DNA from: Mycoplasmopsis cricetuli ATCC 35279
GTDB lineage: Bacteria; Bacillota_I; Bacilli_A; Mycoplasmatales; Metamycoplasmataceae
DNA: 41,079 nucleotides
Direction of reading: 5' to 3'
NCBI RefSeq assembly: GCF_000526955.1
Contig: NZ_JAHB01000007.1
Span: 1 to 41,079 of the forward strand
Below, piece by piece: positions 21,987-31,300 of the stretch. Made by a program: the position numbers and the translations under genes. The notes below the pieces were generated by a model. That model was not told where the DNA came from. It saw only the letters and a program-made list of their open reading frames with translations, and ran no database searches. Position 1 is the first letter of the stretch, and the number at the start of each line of letters is the position of its first letter.

Positions 21987-23198
21987 TTAAATAAATTTTT
22001 TAAAGGCAAATAAATCTCTAAATGAGATTTTGTGTTTTTTTACTTGTTTTAGGTTATAATAACTTGAAACAGTATTTACTGGATTGGATGGTTGTGATAA
22101 ATATTTATTTACAAAAACCATTGCTCCTTCTATAATTGTATTATTTGTATCTAAATTTTTTGGTATTAAATTATTTGAATTAGCCAAACTAGCAAAACCT
22201 AAGTTTTCCTTAATTGAAGTTTTTTTAGCAAGAAAATTATTCATTCAATCTAATTCACCACTAAAAGATAAAATGTTTAATTTTTCTTTTGGTAAAAACT
22301 TTTGATTAATTAATTTTATTGCTAGTTGTTGAATTTGTAGAACAAATAAATTAACTATCTCAAATATTTTTTTTAAATTTTCATCTTCAATAAATTTATT
22401 TTCAGCAAAATTAATTAACACATATTTAAGTTTATTTTGGGCATTTTTGAAACTAATTTGTAATGTTTTAGCTATTTTAAATATCAAATTAATAGTACCC
22501 ACCATTATTTTTTGATAATTAATAATAACACCATTATAAACAAGTGCCATTGAAATAAAATGTTTATTAACATCAAATGCAAAATTGACTAAATTTTGAT
22601 TTTTTAAAAAAGATGCTGTAATTTGACTTTTTAAAATGCAATTAATATTTTCATTTGGTAAAGCTTTAAAAACAGATAATATGTCATTGTACTTAAAAGT
22701 AGCAAATTGATAAAAATATGAAGTTTTGATAATAAGTTTTTCAAATTTTTTCCCTTTAGGGAAAGCATTATAAACTTTTACTTGACTATTATTTTTATAT
22801 AACAAATATTCATAATTGATTTTTGATCCAACTAAAATTGCATTATTTTGTTTTAAGTGATTACTAATTTTATTACTAACAATTTTTTCAATATCATTTT
22901 CTAAATTATTAAAATTTTCAATTTGATTTCCATAAATTGTTGTTTTAATTAAATTATGAGCGATATTTTCAATTTCTGAATCATCAATTATTAAATTAAT
23001 ATTAATTTTAAAATTATGAAGGTTAGATAAATTGTTTTTTGTATTTTCTATAAATTCAGCAAAATCAAAAATGTTATTTGGCATAATAACTTTTTTATTT
23101 AATTTTTGACTGAGTAAATAATTGCCATTTATTTTCTCAATTGGTGAAAAAATAATTTGATTTCTTTGAATATAAAAATTAGCAAACAATTCATTCAT
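21987..23198 (-). CDS. Divergent FtsA-like cell division protein
   Basis: A 403-residue protein in the slot held by ftsA or an unnamed gene in other mollicute division clusters. A weak actin-fold pattern is visible: an N-terminal strand pair, a helical/strand insert near 70-120 that could be the 1C domain, then VNFAFDVNKHFISMALVYNG followed by QKIMVGTINLIFKIAKTLQISF. This lines up in pattern with the phosphate-2 and following region of FtsA (DIGGGTTDIAV... GG..IT.DIA..L). The glycines of the phosphate loops are largely lost. AAGGAGGT precedes ATG 23198. FtsZ follows 11 bases downstream. Assignment to FtsA is inference from position and pattern. Confidence 0.6.
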
Positions 23199-23214
23199 TT
23201 ATACCTCCTTAATT

Positions 23215-24114
23215 TTATTTTTTTAGTAATACTCTTAATTTAGCACTACGTGAACGTCGGTTTTCTTCAATTTCTTTTTTTGTTGGTTTAATTTGTTTGG
23301 CAACAAATTTTTTTTCTACAAAAATAGGTAATTTTGAAGGTGTTTTATCATCAATTAAATTTTTAAAATGATTTTTAACAATTCGATCTTCAATTGAGTG
23401 AAAAGTTATAATTGCTAGAGAAGCACCATTTTTAAGAAGATCAGTTGAATCATTTAACATTTTTTTTAATGATTCTAATTCATCGTTAACTTCAATTCTT
23501 ATGGCTTGAAAAATTGCTTTAGCAGGATTTTTAATTTTTAAAATTTTTGCAGGGTATGCTTTTTTGATAACTTCAACTAATTTTAATGTATTATCAATAG
23601 GTCGATTTTCTATGATAACTTTCGCAACTTTTTTAGAAAGCTTTACATCAGCATTTTTTCATAAAATTTCAGCTATTGATTTTTCATCATATTCATTAAC
23701 AACATTTCAGGCTGTTAATGATTGAGAAGTGTCCATTCTCATGTCCAGTTTAGCATCTTTATTATAACTAAAGCCTCTTGTTTTATCATCAACTTGAGGT
23801 GAAGATATTCCTAGATCAGCTACAATACCATCAACTTTAAAAATTCCTCTTTTGTTTAATTCTGATTTTATATTTTTGAAATCACTTTTAATTAATTCAA
23901 AATGAGAATTAGTTAAGTTAAGACGCTTTTGACTGTATTTAAGTGCAAAATCATCTTTATCAAAACAATATAATTTCCCAGTTGTAATATTTTTTAAAAT
24001 AGCTTCAGAATGACCACCCATTCCTAATGTTAGATCAACATAAATACCATTTTCTTTAATTTTTAAGGCATTTACACTTTCTGTTAACAAAACTGAATAA
24101 TGTAGTTTATTCAT
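23215..24114 (-). CDS. rsmH: 16S rRNA (cytosine1402-N4)-methyltransferase
   Basis: SAM-dependent methyltransferase (old name MraW) that modifies C1402 of 16S rRNA. 299 residues with TGA as Trp. Motifs: HYSVLL at the start, the SAM-binding DLTLGMGGHSEAIL, DGIVADLGISSPQVD, RGFSYNKDAKLDMRMD, and the C-terminal ITFHSIEDRIVK and RSRSAKLRVL. The start ATG lies inside the last codons of mraZ (overlap of eight bases, 24107-24114), so the two are translationally coupled. Confidence 0.96.
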
Positions 24115-24544
24115 GGATGTCCACTTTAGAAATGTAATCTGCTAGTTGCGCTAAATCTTCATCACTGTAAGAATTTTCAAATTGTTCAAATCCTTCTTTT
24201 GATCAGAGTTCAATTATTGAACCTGTTCCAACAAAAATAACTTCTTTTTGGATAGTAAGTTCATCAATTACAAATTTTGGAATCAAAATTCTTCCTTGTT
24301 TATCAACATTAACTTCAACTACTTTGCTCATTAAAATTCTATTAAAATGTCTTCCTTTAGAATTTAATTGAGAAAATTCTTGTAAATTTTTGGAATAAAT
24401 TTGAAAATTTTCTACACTTCTTAGTTCATAGTTTTTATCAATGCCTTTAGTGATAAAAAAAGTATTTCCTAATGCTGCTTTGTATACATTAGGAAGTGCA
24501 ATCCTATTTTTATCATCTAAGTGCCTTACATGTTGACCATACAT
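24107..24544 (-). CDS. mraZ: Transcriptional regulator MraZ
   Basis: DNA-binding regulator of the division cluster; in mollicutes it is reported to act on its own operon promoter. 145 residues with two AbrB-like swapped-hairpin repeats, seen as DDKNRIALP near residue 10 and VDKQGRILIP near residue 85. ATG 24544 is chosen because MYGQHVRHLDDK matches the family start and GGGGAG lies seven bases upstream; a GTG five codons earlier falls within that SD. The last codons overlap rsmH. Confidence 0.93.
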
Positions 24545-24637
24545 TCCACTTCTCCCCACTATCCACCATAATTTTACATTATTTATTTTATTTTTACAAA
24601 AATAATCTTAAAAGTTAAAATTTTTTCTATCACTTTT
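24545..24637 (-). promoter_or_regulatory. mraZ promoter and candidate MraZ box
   Basis: On the minus strand, TTGTAA (24594-24599) and TAAAAT (24571-24576) are 17 bases apart. Just beyond the -10 are three GTGG direct repeats spaced 7 and 10 bases apart, between about 24547 and 24567; the last overlaps the SD area. A further AAAAGTG lies at 24631-24637. MraZ proteins are known to bind short tandem repeats rich in GTGG/AAAGTG upstream of mraZ. The assignment is inference. Confidence 0.45.
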
Positions 24638-24666
24638 TTAAATTTTTTTATTACTTAAATGGAGGA

Positions 24667-24698
24667 GAAAAAAATACCCACAAAATTGGGGTATTTAT
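24667..24698 (-). terminator. Terminator after fba
   Basis: Minus-strand hairpin AAATACCC / GGGTATTT with an AATTTTGT-type loop, followed by a T-run and located just after the fba stop. It insulates mraZ from the upstream rpoE-fba operon. Confidence 0.82.
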
Positions 24699-24708
24699 TT
24701 ATATTGTT

Positions 24709-25575
24709 TTAAGCTTTATTATTTGAACCAAATTCAAGAATTTTTTCCTTAACTATTTCACACATTGCTTTAAAACCAGGATTATATAGTTTTCTTGGAT
24801 CGAAATTTTTCCCTTCTAAATCTTTATTAGATAAAATATATTTTCTAAGTGCTTTGTGATTGGCTTGTTGCAACTCAGTGTTAACATTAATTTTTGTTAC
24901 TCCAAGTGAAATCGCTTTTTGAATTTGTTCTTTAGGAATACCACTACCACCATGTAAAACAATTCCAATTTTAGCTGATTTAGAAATTTTTTGCAAAGTT
25001 TCAAAACTAAGTGATTTTCAATTTTGTGGATATGGACCATGAATATTTCCAATTCCTGCAGCTAAAACATCAATTCCTAAAGCTGAAATTTGTTGAGCTT
25101 GCATTGGATCAGCAAATTCTCCAGTTCCAATTATTCCATCTTCTTCTCCTCCAATTGTTCCAACTTCTGCTTCAAAAGAAAAACATTTTTTTTTGGCTAA
25201 TTGAATTAACTCAGAGGTTTTTTTATAATTTTCTTCAAATGAATAATGTGAGCCATCAAACATAACTGAAGTGTAGCCATCAACATTCAATGCCTTTTTG
25301 ACACCTTCATATGAACCATGATCTAAATGCAATGCAACTGGTACTGTGATGTTTAGATCCTGCATTAATCCTTTCATCATTCCTGAAACAACATTCATTC
25401 CACCCATATACTTAACTGCTCCTTCACTTGTTGCAATAATAATTGGGGAATTTAATTCTTGAGCTGTCAGTAAAACTGCTTTTGCTCATTCTAAATTATT
25501 AATATTAATATGAGGAATTGCATATTTTCCTTCTTTTGCTTTTTTAAGCATTTCTGTTGCATTTACTAATTTCAT
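24709..25575 (-). CDS. fba: Fructose-bisphosphate aldolase, class II
   Basis: Zinc-dependent cleavage of fructose 1,6-bisphosphate in glycolysis. 288 residues with TGA as Trp. Motifs: YAIPHININN near the start, the zinc-binding VALHLDHGS, VMFDGSHYSFEENY, EAEVGTIGGEEDG, GNIHGPYP, LVLHGGSGI-type VLHGGSGIPK, and the C-terminal INVNTELQ. SD AAGGAG before ATG 25575 overlaps the end of rpoE (stop at 25585-25587). The pairing of rpoE with fba is the same as in other mycoplasmas such as M. genitalium. Confidence 0.96.
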
Positions 25576-25584
25576 TTTGGCTCC

Positions 25585-25833
25585 TTAGTATAATTTATTT
25601 TTTCAAGTACCATCTTGATTTCTTTCAAAACGACGATCAACTGTTAATAAAGTGTAAAGTTCACCAATTTTACGTTCTCTAATTGATTCATAATTAGTCT
25701 TTTCAGTTACTAAATTTAATGTTCAAATTTCTTTTAGTTGTTTTTCCACTTCATTAAAAATTTCATTAAATAAATAATTTTTTTCTTTATCTTGAGAAAT
25801 AACTTCAATTGCAATATCTAACATTGTTTTCAT
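25585..25833 (-). CDS. rpoE: RNA polymerase delta subunit, short form
   Basis: Accessory RNA polymerase subunit. 82 residues that cover only the N-terminal HARE-HTH domain: MLDIAIEVISQ at the start, a FNEIFNEVEKQL helix, and the end pattern IGELYTLLTVDRRFERNQDGTWKNK, as in delta (LYTDLNLDGRF...NTWGL). The long acidic tail found in Bacillus delta is missing; the stop comes four codons after the conserved GTW. The SD AAAGGA precedes ATG 25833. It is followed by fba nine bases downstream. Confidence 0.85.
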
Positions 25834-26133
25834 ATGAATCCTTTCTTAGTTATGTACATTATATATTATTTGATTTTTGTTATATTTTCTTTTTTGAAGT
25901 ATTTATCTTTAATGTTGTTTGTAAATTAATTTTAAATACTAATTAAAGTAGTTTATTGTCTATCCATAAATTATAAATTAAAATATTCAAATTATTTGAT
26001 TTGATTAATTTAATTTATGAAAAACTGAAAAATCAATATTTTATGTGGTTTTAAACTTAAATTAAATAATTTTTTTAAATAAACTTTTATTGTTATTAAG
26101 ATTAAAATATAAAAAAATTATTATAATTAAACT
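25834..26133. promoter_or_regulatory. 300-base divergent intergenic region rpoE / cysS
   Basis: Very AT-rich. Minus strand: TATAAT at 25858-25863 before rpoE. Plus strand: TATAAT at 26122-26127, only six bases before the cysS ATG, so cysS is probably leaderless. No convincing -35, hairpin, tRNA or T-box was seen. A 21-codon ATG frame at 26017-26082 has no SD and is not called. Confidence 0.5.
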
Positions 26134-27354
26134 ATGTTTTATAAAGTATATGTTTGCGGGCCTACTGTTTACAATCATGTTCATATTGGGAATATTAGAC
26201 CAATTTTATCAATAGATTTAGTTTTAAAGGCCGCTAGAAATTTAGGGAAAAATTTTCAATTTGTGCATAATATAACAGATATTGATGACAAAATAATTCA
26301 AAGAGCTTTGCAAGAAAATGTGTCTGAAAAAGAGATTGCTCAAAAATATACTATAGAGTATTTTTGAATTTTAAAAAAATTAAATATTGACACTATCTCT
26401 AAAATTGAGTTTGTCACTCAAAATTTAATTTATATTGAAAATTTTATTGAAAATTTGATTTCAAGTAAAAATGCATACAAAGACAGAGAAGGTAATGTTT
26501 GATTTGATGTTGAAAAAAATAAAAAAAATTATGGATTAGTTTCTAATCAAAAATTAGAAAATATGAAGTATCAAGAAACTGAATATTTAAAAAGACATCA
26601 AGCTGATTTTTCAATTTGAAAAAATACAATTGATGGAATTAGATACAAAACAAAATTTGGATATGGTCGTCCTGGATGACATACTGAGTGTTGTGCTTTA
26701 ATTTATAAAAATTTCGGTTCAGAAGGAGTTGATGTACATGGAGGTGGAGTTGATTTAACTTTTCCACATCATGAAAATGAAAATATTCAATTTTTTGCTT
26801 TAACAGGAAATAATATTGCTAAAAAATGAGTTCATAGTGGAATGCTTAATTTAAATGGTGTTAAAATGTCAAAAACATTTCAAAATGTCATTTTAGCAAA
26901 AAATTTCTTACAAGAATATGATCCAGATGTTTTGAAATTTATTATTTTAATTAATAGTTTTACTGGAATTATTAATATTGATGATAATTTAATTCATAAT
27001 GTTAATAAAATCATTAATAAAATTAAAAAAATTTATTTTAACAATTATAAAAATCATCATTTTATTTTACCTCACTACCAAGATGTATATAAGCGTGCAA
27101 TGAATCTTTTACTTGAACTTAATTTTTCTGATTTTATGACATTAATACATAAATTAATTAAAGAAAGTGCAACTGATTTTAAATCTAATGGTACATTAGT
27201 TAAAATTTTTAATGATTTAGAATTTAATTTTAAAAAATTTGATTATAAAAAATATCTTGAAATGATGAAAAAGTGAGAAAAACTAAGCAAAGAAAAAAAT
27301 TTTACTGAAAGTGATTTAATTCGAGAAATTTTAATTAAAGAAGGTATTTTTTAA
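26134..27354 (+). CDS. cysS: Cysteinyl-tRNA synthetase, short form
   Basis: Charges tRNA-Cys. 406 residues with TGA as Trp, against about 460 in most bacteria. It begins directly with [15 protein letters not shown], which contains the first zinc Cys and the HIGH motif, so the usual N-terminal 20 residues are absent, as in some other mycoplasmas. Other motifs: WHTECC (zinc ligand), FPHHENE, and KMSKT in [11 protein letters not shown]. The C-terminal domain is also shortened. First gene of the run cysS-rlmB-sigma-like-Sua5-like; rlmB starts two bases after the stop. Confidence 0.95.
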
Positions 27355-27355
27355 G

Positions 27356-28060
27356 ATGTCTAAAATTATCATTAGCGGAAAAAATTCAGTTCTTGAAGCA
27401 TGCAAGAATAATCTTCCAGTTGAGTTAATTTATCTTACTAAGAAAGAAAATATTGGATTATTTTCACAATTTAATGTTTTAATTAAAGTAGTTAGCAATA
27501 CTTATATTGAAACTTTTACAAAAGAAAATCATCAAGGTTTTATTGCAATTTTGGAACAATTAAATTATCAAGATATATCATATTTATCTAAAAGAAAACC
27601 AAATTGTGTTTTAGTTTTAGATAGAATTCAAGACCCGCACAATTTTGGAGCAATTATTCGAACAGCTAATGCCGCTGGAATTAAAGATATTATTTTTCCT
27701 AAAACTAATTCAGCTCAAATTAGTCAAACAGTATTAAAAGTTTCAAGTGGGGGATTTGTAAATATGAATTTTTATAAAGTTAATTCATTAAGTTCAACAA
27801 TTACAAAGCTTAAAAAAAATGGTTATTGAGCTTATGCAACAACTTTAGATAAAAATTCAATTTCTTATAAGGAAATTATTTATAATAAACCAACATTACT
27901 AATAATAGGTAATGAAGCAAATGGGGTGTCAAAAAGTGTTTTATCAGTAATTGATCAAAGTATTCATATTCAACAGTTTGGGACAGTTCAGTCTTTAAAT
28001 GCTTCAGTTGCAACTGGTATAATCCTTTTTGATTTTATTCAAAATGAAAAAAGAAAATAA
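27356..28060 (+). CDS. rlmB: 23S rRNA 2'-O-methyltransferase, TrmH/RlmB (SpoU) family
   Basis: SAM-dependent SPOUT methyltransferase, probably acting on a guanosine of 23S rRNA. 234 residues. An N-terminal substrate-binding part (KIIISGKNSVLEA, HQGFIAILE) is followed by the SPOUT domain with motif 1 LDRIQDPHNFGAIIRTANA, motif 2 LLIIGNEANGVS, and motif 3 VQSLNASVATGIILF, all needed for the knot. The order cysS then rlmB is the same as in Firmicutes. The stop lies inside the next gene, with a 17-base overlap. Confidence 0.93.
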
Positions 28061-28643
28061 TTTAATACATAGAAATAATATTCAAAACGAAGTTATAGAA
28101 TATTTTGAACTTGGAGATTTTAATAAAATTAAACAAGCTCATTTATTTAAACATATTTGTGATAAGGTTAAATATAAGTTAAAAGGATTAGCTTTTAAAG
28201 TCTTAAATTTGTATTCTTTTAACAATGCAATTGAAATTTTAGAAATTGAAAATTATATTTACTCAATTATTTTAGAAATAATTTCAAATTGAAAAAAATT
28301 TCCAAATTTACCATTTGTAGCATATTTTTGAAATACAATTAAATTAAAAATGATTAATTATATTAATACAATTAATAAAAAACAATTTCAATTTGAAGAA
28401 AATTTAACTAACAAAAGTTTAAATTTAGACAATCTTAAACATAATATTTTATTAAGCAATACTGAAAATGATTCTTATCGAATTTACAATTTAGATGTTC
28501 TTAAAAAAATTATTTCTGCTCATGAATATGAATATTTACAATCTGAAATGCAAAATAAAAAAAATAACTATTACACTCAGTATCAAAAAAATAAAATAAT
28601 TCGTTCAATTAATCATAAAATAAATTTATTTCAAAATTATTAA
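28044..28643 (+). CDS. Putative divergent sigma factor (SigH-like)
   Basis: A 199-residue Lys/Asn/Ile-rich protein, TGA as Trp. Residues about 63-120 have the pattern of sigma region 2: an acidic helix (EILEIENYIYSIILEIISN), then WKKFPNLPFVAYFWNTIK and KMINYINTINK, comparable to F..Y....I...I...IR in SigH. The C-terminal 50 residues are a basic helical block that could be region 4. In Bacillus the cysS-rlmB locus leads to yacP and sigH, so position supports this. No recognisable -10-contacting motif is conserved strongly enough for certainty. ATG 28044 overlaps rlmB by 17 bases. The call is inference; otherwise it is a hypothetical protein. Confidence 0.45.
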
Positions 28644-28655
28644 AAAAGGAGTTTA

Positions 28656-29120
28656 ATGGAAAATAAATATGATTCACTTTATATTTTTACAACAGATACA
28701 GTTTGTGGAATAGGTGGTCCTATTTGTAAACAAACACTTGATTTATTATATGAAATCAAAAAAAGACCAAACGATAAAAAAATAATGATTTTAGTTGGTT
28801 CTCTTGAACAAGCTCAGTTATTTGATCAATGAAATGAACAGGCAACTAAAACGGCCAAACAATATTGACCCGGAGCATATAGCATTATTGTTAACAATCA
28901 GGGTTTTAGAATGCCAAATAATAAATTATTATGTGATTTTTTGTTAAAAAATGGACCAATGTATGTTACTAGCGCCAATATTTCAGGACAAAAACCAATA
29001 AATATTAATCAGGCATCAATTATTTTTCCATTAATTAAAAATGTTTATGATTTTGGAATTCCATCTGGTATTCCAAGTTCTTTGATTAATTTAGATACAA
29101 ATGAAATAACTATTCGTTAA
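28656..29120 (+). CDS. Sua5/YciO/YrdC-type threonylcarbamoyl-AMP synthase, short
   Basis: Probably makes threonylcarbamoyl-AMP for the t6A modification of tRNAs reading ANN codons. 154 residues, shorter than the usual 170-200. Motifs: YIFTTDTVCGIG at the start (family PTDTVYGL), IKKRPNDKKIMILV (K.R....P), WPGAYSIIV (WPGP.T.IL), and PMYVTSANISGQKP near residue 105. Motif order and content fit the YrdC domain, and the family's C-terminal PSTI.D element is seen as IPSSLINLD. SD AAAAGGAG precedes the ATG. A terminator follows. Confidence 0.88.
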
Positions 29121-29146
29121 CTAAAATAATATTACTTATTGTATTG

Positions 29147-29172
29147 TGTAGCATTATAATGCTACATTTTTT
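29147..29172 (+). terminator. Terminator after the Sua5/YrdC-like gene
   Basis: Perfect 8-base stem TGTAGCAT/ATGCTACA (29147-29154 with 29159-29166), loop TATA, then six T. Confidence 0.9.
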
Positions 29173-29202
29173 ATATATTTTAGTTTATATATTTGAAAAT
29201 AT

Positions 29203-29229
29203 GATAATATTTTTTAAAATATTTATAAT
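29203..29229 (+). promoter_or_regulatory. Promoter of the permease gene
   Basis: TATAAT at 29224-29229 with TTGAAA at 29203-29208 (15-base spacer, shorter than ideal). It leaves a leader of about 30 bases with AGAAAGGA before the ATG at 29266. Confidence 0.5.
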
Positions 29230-29265
29230 TAATTTTTTAAAATTCATTAAAAAGAAAGGATTTTT

Positions 29266-30900
29266 ATGTCAATTGAAAAAAGAAAAAAAATTGGTTTTTT
29301 CTTTGCTCTTATGATGTTAATTGGTTCTGTAGTTGGAATTGGAATTTTCTTTAAAAATTTTTCAGTTTCGAAAGCTACAGGAGGTGATGGTTGATCATGA
29401 CTTGTTGCATGAGTTCTTGGTGGTTTAATTTCACTTGCTACAGCTATAAGTTTTGCAGAATGTAGTCGATTTAAAAAAACAAGATTATCAGGATTATCAA
29501 GTTGAGCTTATAAAGTTGGTGGAACTAAATTTGGATATGGAGTTTCATTAACATATTCATTTTTCTATTTTGGAATATTATTTATTTCAATTGGTGTTTT
29601 TGTCTCTGAAATATTTTATTTTTTTCTAGGGCAAGTTGGGGCGCTTGATTTTGAAAAAGTGCCTTTATATGTTATTGTTCTAACTGGAATTTTATTTGGA
29701 TTGTTATTTTTAATTCTTAATGATATTTCACTTAAAGCTTCAGGTATAATTCAATCAATTATTACTTTTATAAAATTTATTCCATTATTAGTTGCTATTG
29801 TAGCTGGAATTGTAATGTTTAAAACAAATAATATTGATGGAAGTTTTAATGCTTTTACAAGCGGAAAAACATTTTTTAGCATAAAAGGAATTATTATTGC
29901 TTTACCTTCAATTTTATTTGCTTATGATGCATTTTTAATTGCAGGATCTATTGGAAATAAAATTAAAAATGCTAGAAAAAATTTATTTTGAATTATCTTA
30001 TTAGGAATGAGTTCAGTTGTAATTTTGTATTCTCTTTTTGCTATTTCATCTATCTTACACAATCAAGGTTTTGTTTGAGGATTGCTTCAAGCGACTTTAT
30101 CAACAAATGTACAAAAAAACATTGTTGCTGGAACAACTTTTTTTATTTTGGTTTCATCATACGGAGTATTAAATGGTATTTCACTAGGATTTAAAAATGA
30201 AATTTCAAATTTAATTAGCACTAATGGAATTTTTGCAAGTAAGACATTAAAATCTAAAATTGGAACACGTAAAACTGAATGAATTTATATTATTGTAACA
30301 ATGACTATTTGATCAGTTGTACTATTTGTACCAAGTTTAATTTTAAATCATGATAAACTAATTGATGGAATGTCAAATTTTCCAACCATATTCTTTTTTG
30401 TTGTTTATGCGCTTGTTATTTTCTTGTATACAATTAAGCGTCATAAACTTTCTGAAACTGGAAAAATAAACAATATTTTATTTTACTGCTTTGCAGCTAT
30501 AGCAATTTTAGGAATTGTAATTGTAGAATTTTCATACATTGTAGCAATGTTTACTGATTTGTTTAATCTAAAATTTGTTTCTTCATGAGGAGTATTTAAA
30601 GATGGAGGCAAAGAAGCAACAATTGCAAGATATATTCCTTTAGTTTTATACATTATATTCTATAGTACACTTGTAACCATACCATTTTTAAATTACTTCT
30701 TAGAAAAAGTATTTTTCAAGAGAAACATCATTCAAGAGTTTGCATTAACAGTTGAAGATGTCAAAGAAAATAATGAATCTAAAAATGAAGTTATTAATTT
30801 AAATAACAAAGAAGAAATTTTAAAAGAAAAAGAAAATAATTTTTATAAAGTAGAAGCTGATTTTTTAAAAAATAAACTTAAAAAAAATAACGAAAAATAA
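29266..30900 (+). CDS. APC-superfamily amino-acid permease
   Basis: Membrane transporter, most likely for an amino acid or for amino-acid exchange. 544 residues with many TGA Trp codons. The N-terminus KKIGFFFALMMLIGSVVGIGIFFKN is the APC signature (TM1 with GSVVGIGIF), followed by about 11 more hydrophobic segments and ISFAECSRF after TM2. The C-terminal 60 residues are hydrophilic, Lys/Glu/Asn-rich and probably cytoplasmic. The substrate cannot be told. It has its own promoter and ends at a terminator shared with rbfA. Confidence 0.88.
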
Positions 30901-30930
30901 AATCAAACTTAAATGTTTGATTTTATTTTT
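30897..30930. terminator. Bidirectional terminator between permease and rbfA
   Basis: 10-base stem AAAATCAAAC/GTTTGATTTT (30899-30908 with 30915-30924), loop TTAAAT. It lies at the ends of both convergent genes and so also closes the minus-strand ATPase operon. Confidence 0.82.
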
Positions 30931-31261
30931 CTTTTTTCAAGTTTCCTATAATGCTATCAATTAAAATTCCATGATCAATTACATTATCAAGTAAAAAAAT
31001 AATTTTAGGTACTTTTCTTCACTTTAAGTTTTTTGATAAGATTGTGCGAATATATCCTGAAGCATTATTTAATGATTTAATACCTTTATTTTTATTTTTT
31101 GATAAAGTAACATAGGCTTTAGCAAATGATAAATCAGAAGATAATTTAACATCAATAACTACTGGATCAATAATATTTGAGTTAGTTAAATCATAAGTTA
31201 AAATATTTGCAAGAATTTGCTGAAGTTGAGATTCTTTTCGTGAGAGATTTATATTATTCAT
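30923..31261 (-). CDS. rbfA: Ribosome-binding factor A
   Basis: Binds the 30S subunit and helps 16S rRNA maturation. 112 residues. Family pattern: an N-terminal helix with SRKESQLQQILANIL (family R...i...is.iL), IIDPVVIDVKLSSDLSFAKAYVTL (family v.VSkDLs.AkVYvs), and the end SKNLKWRKVPKIIFLLDN, with TGA as Trp, which fits the L..R..P.l.F..D motif. A minus-strand TATAAT at 31268-31273, six bases before the ATG, suggests a leaderless transcript of its own; read-through from the ATPase genes 39 bases upstream is also possible. Confidence 0.9.
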
Positions 31262-31300
31262 ATTTGAATTATACTATTTGAAGTTTAATAATTTTAAATT

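Noticed and set aside
26017-26082. 21-codon ATG frame upstream of cysS.
   Set aside because: No SD, no promoter at the right distance, biased AT composition; no reason to call it a gene.
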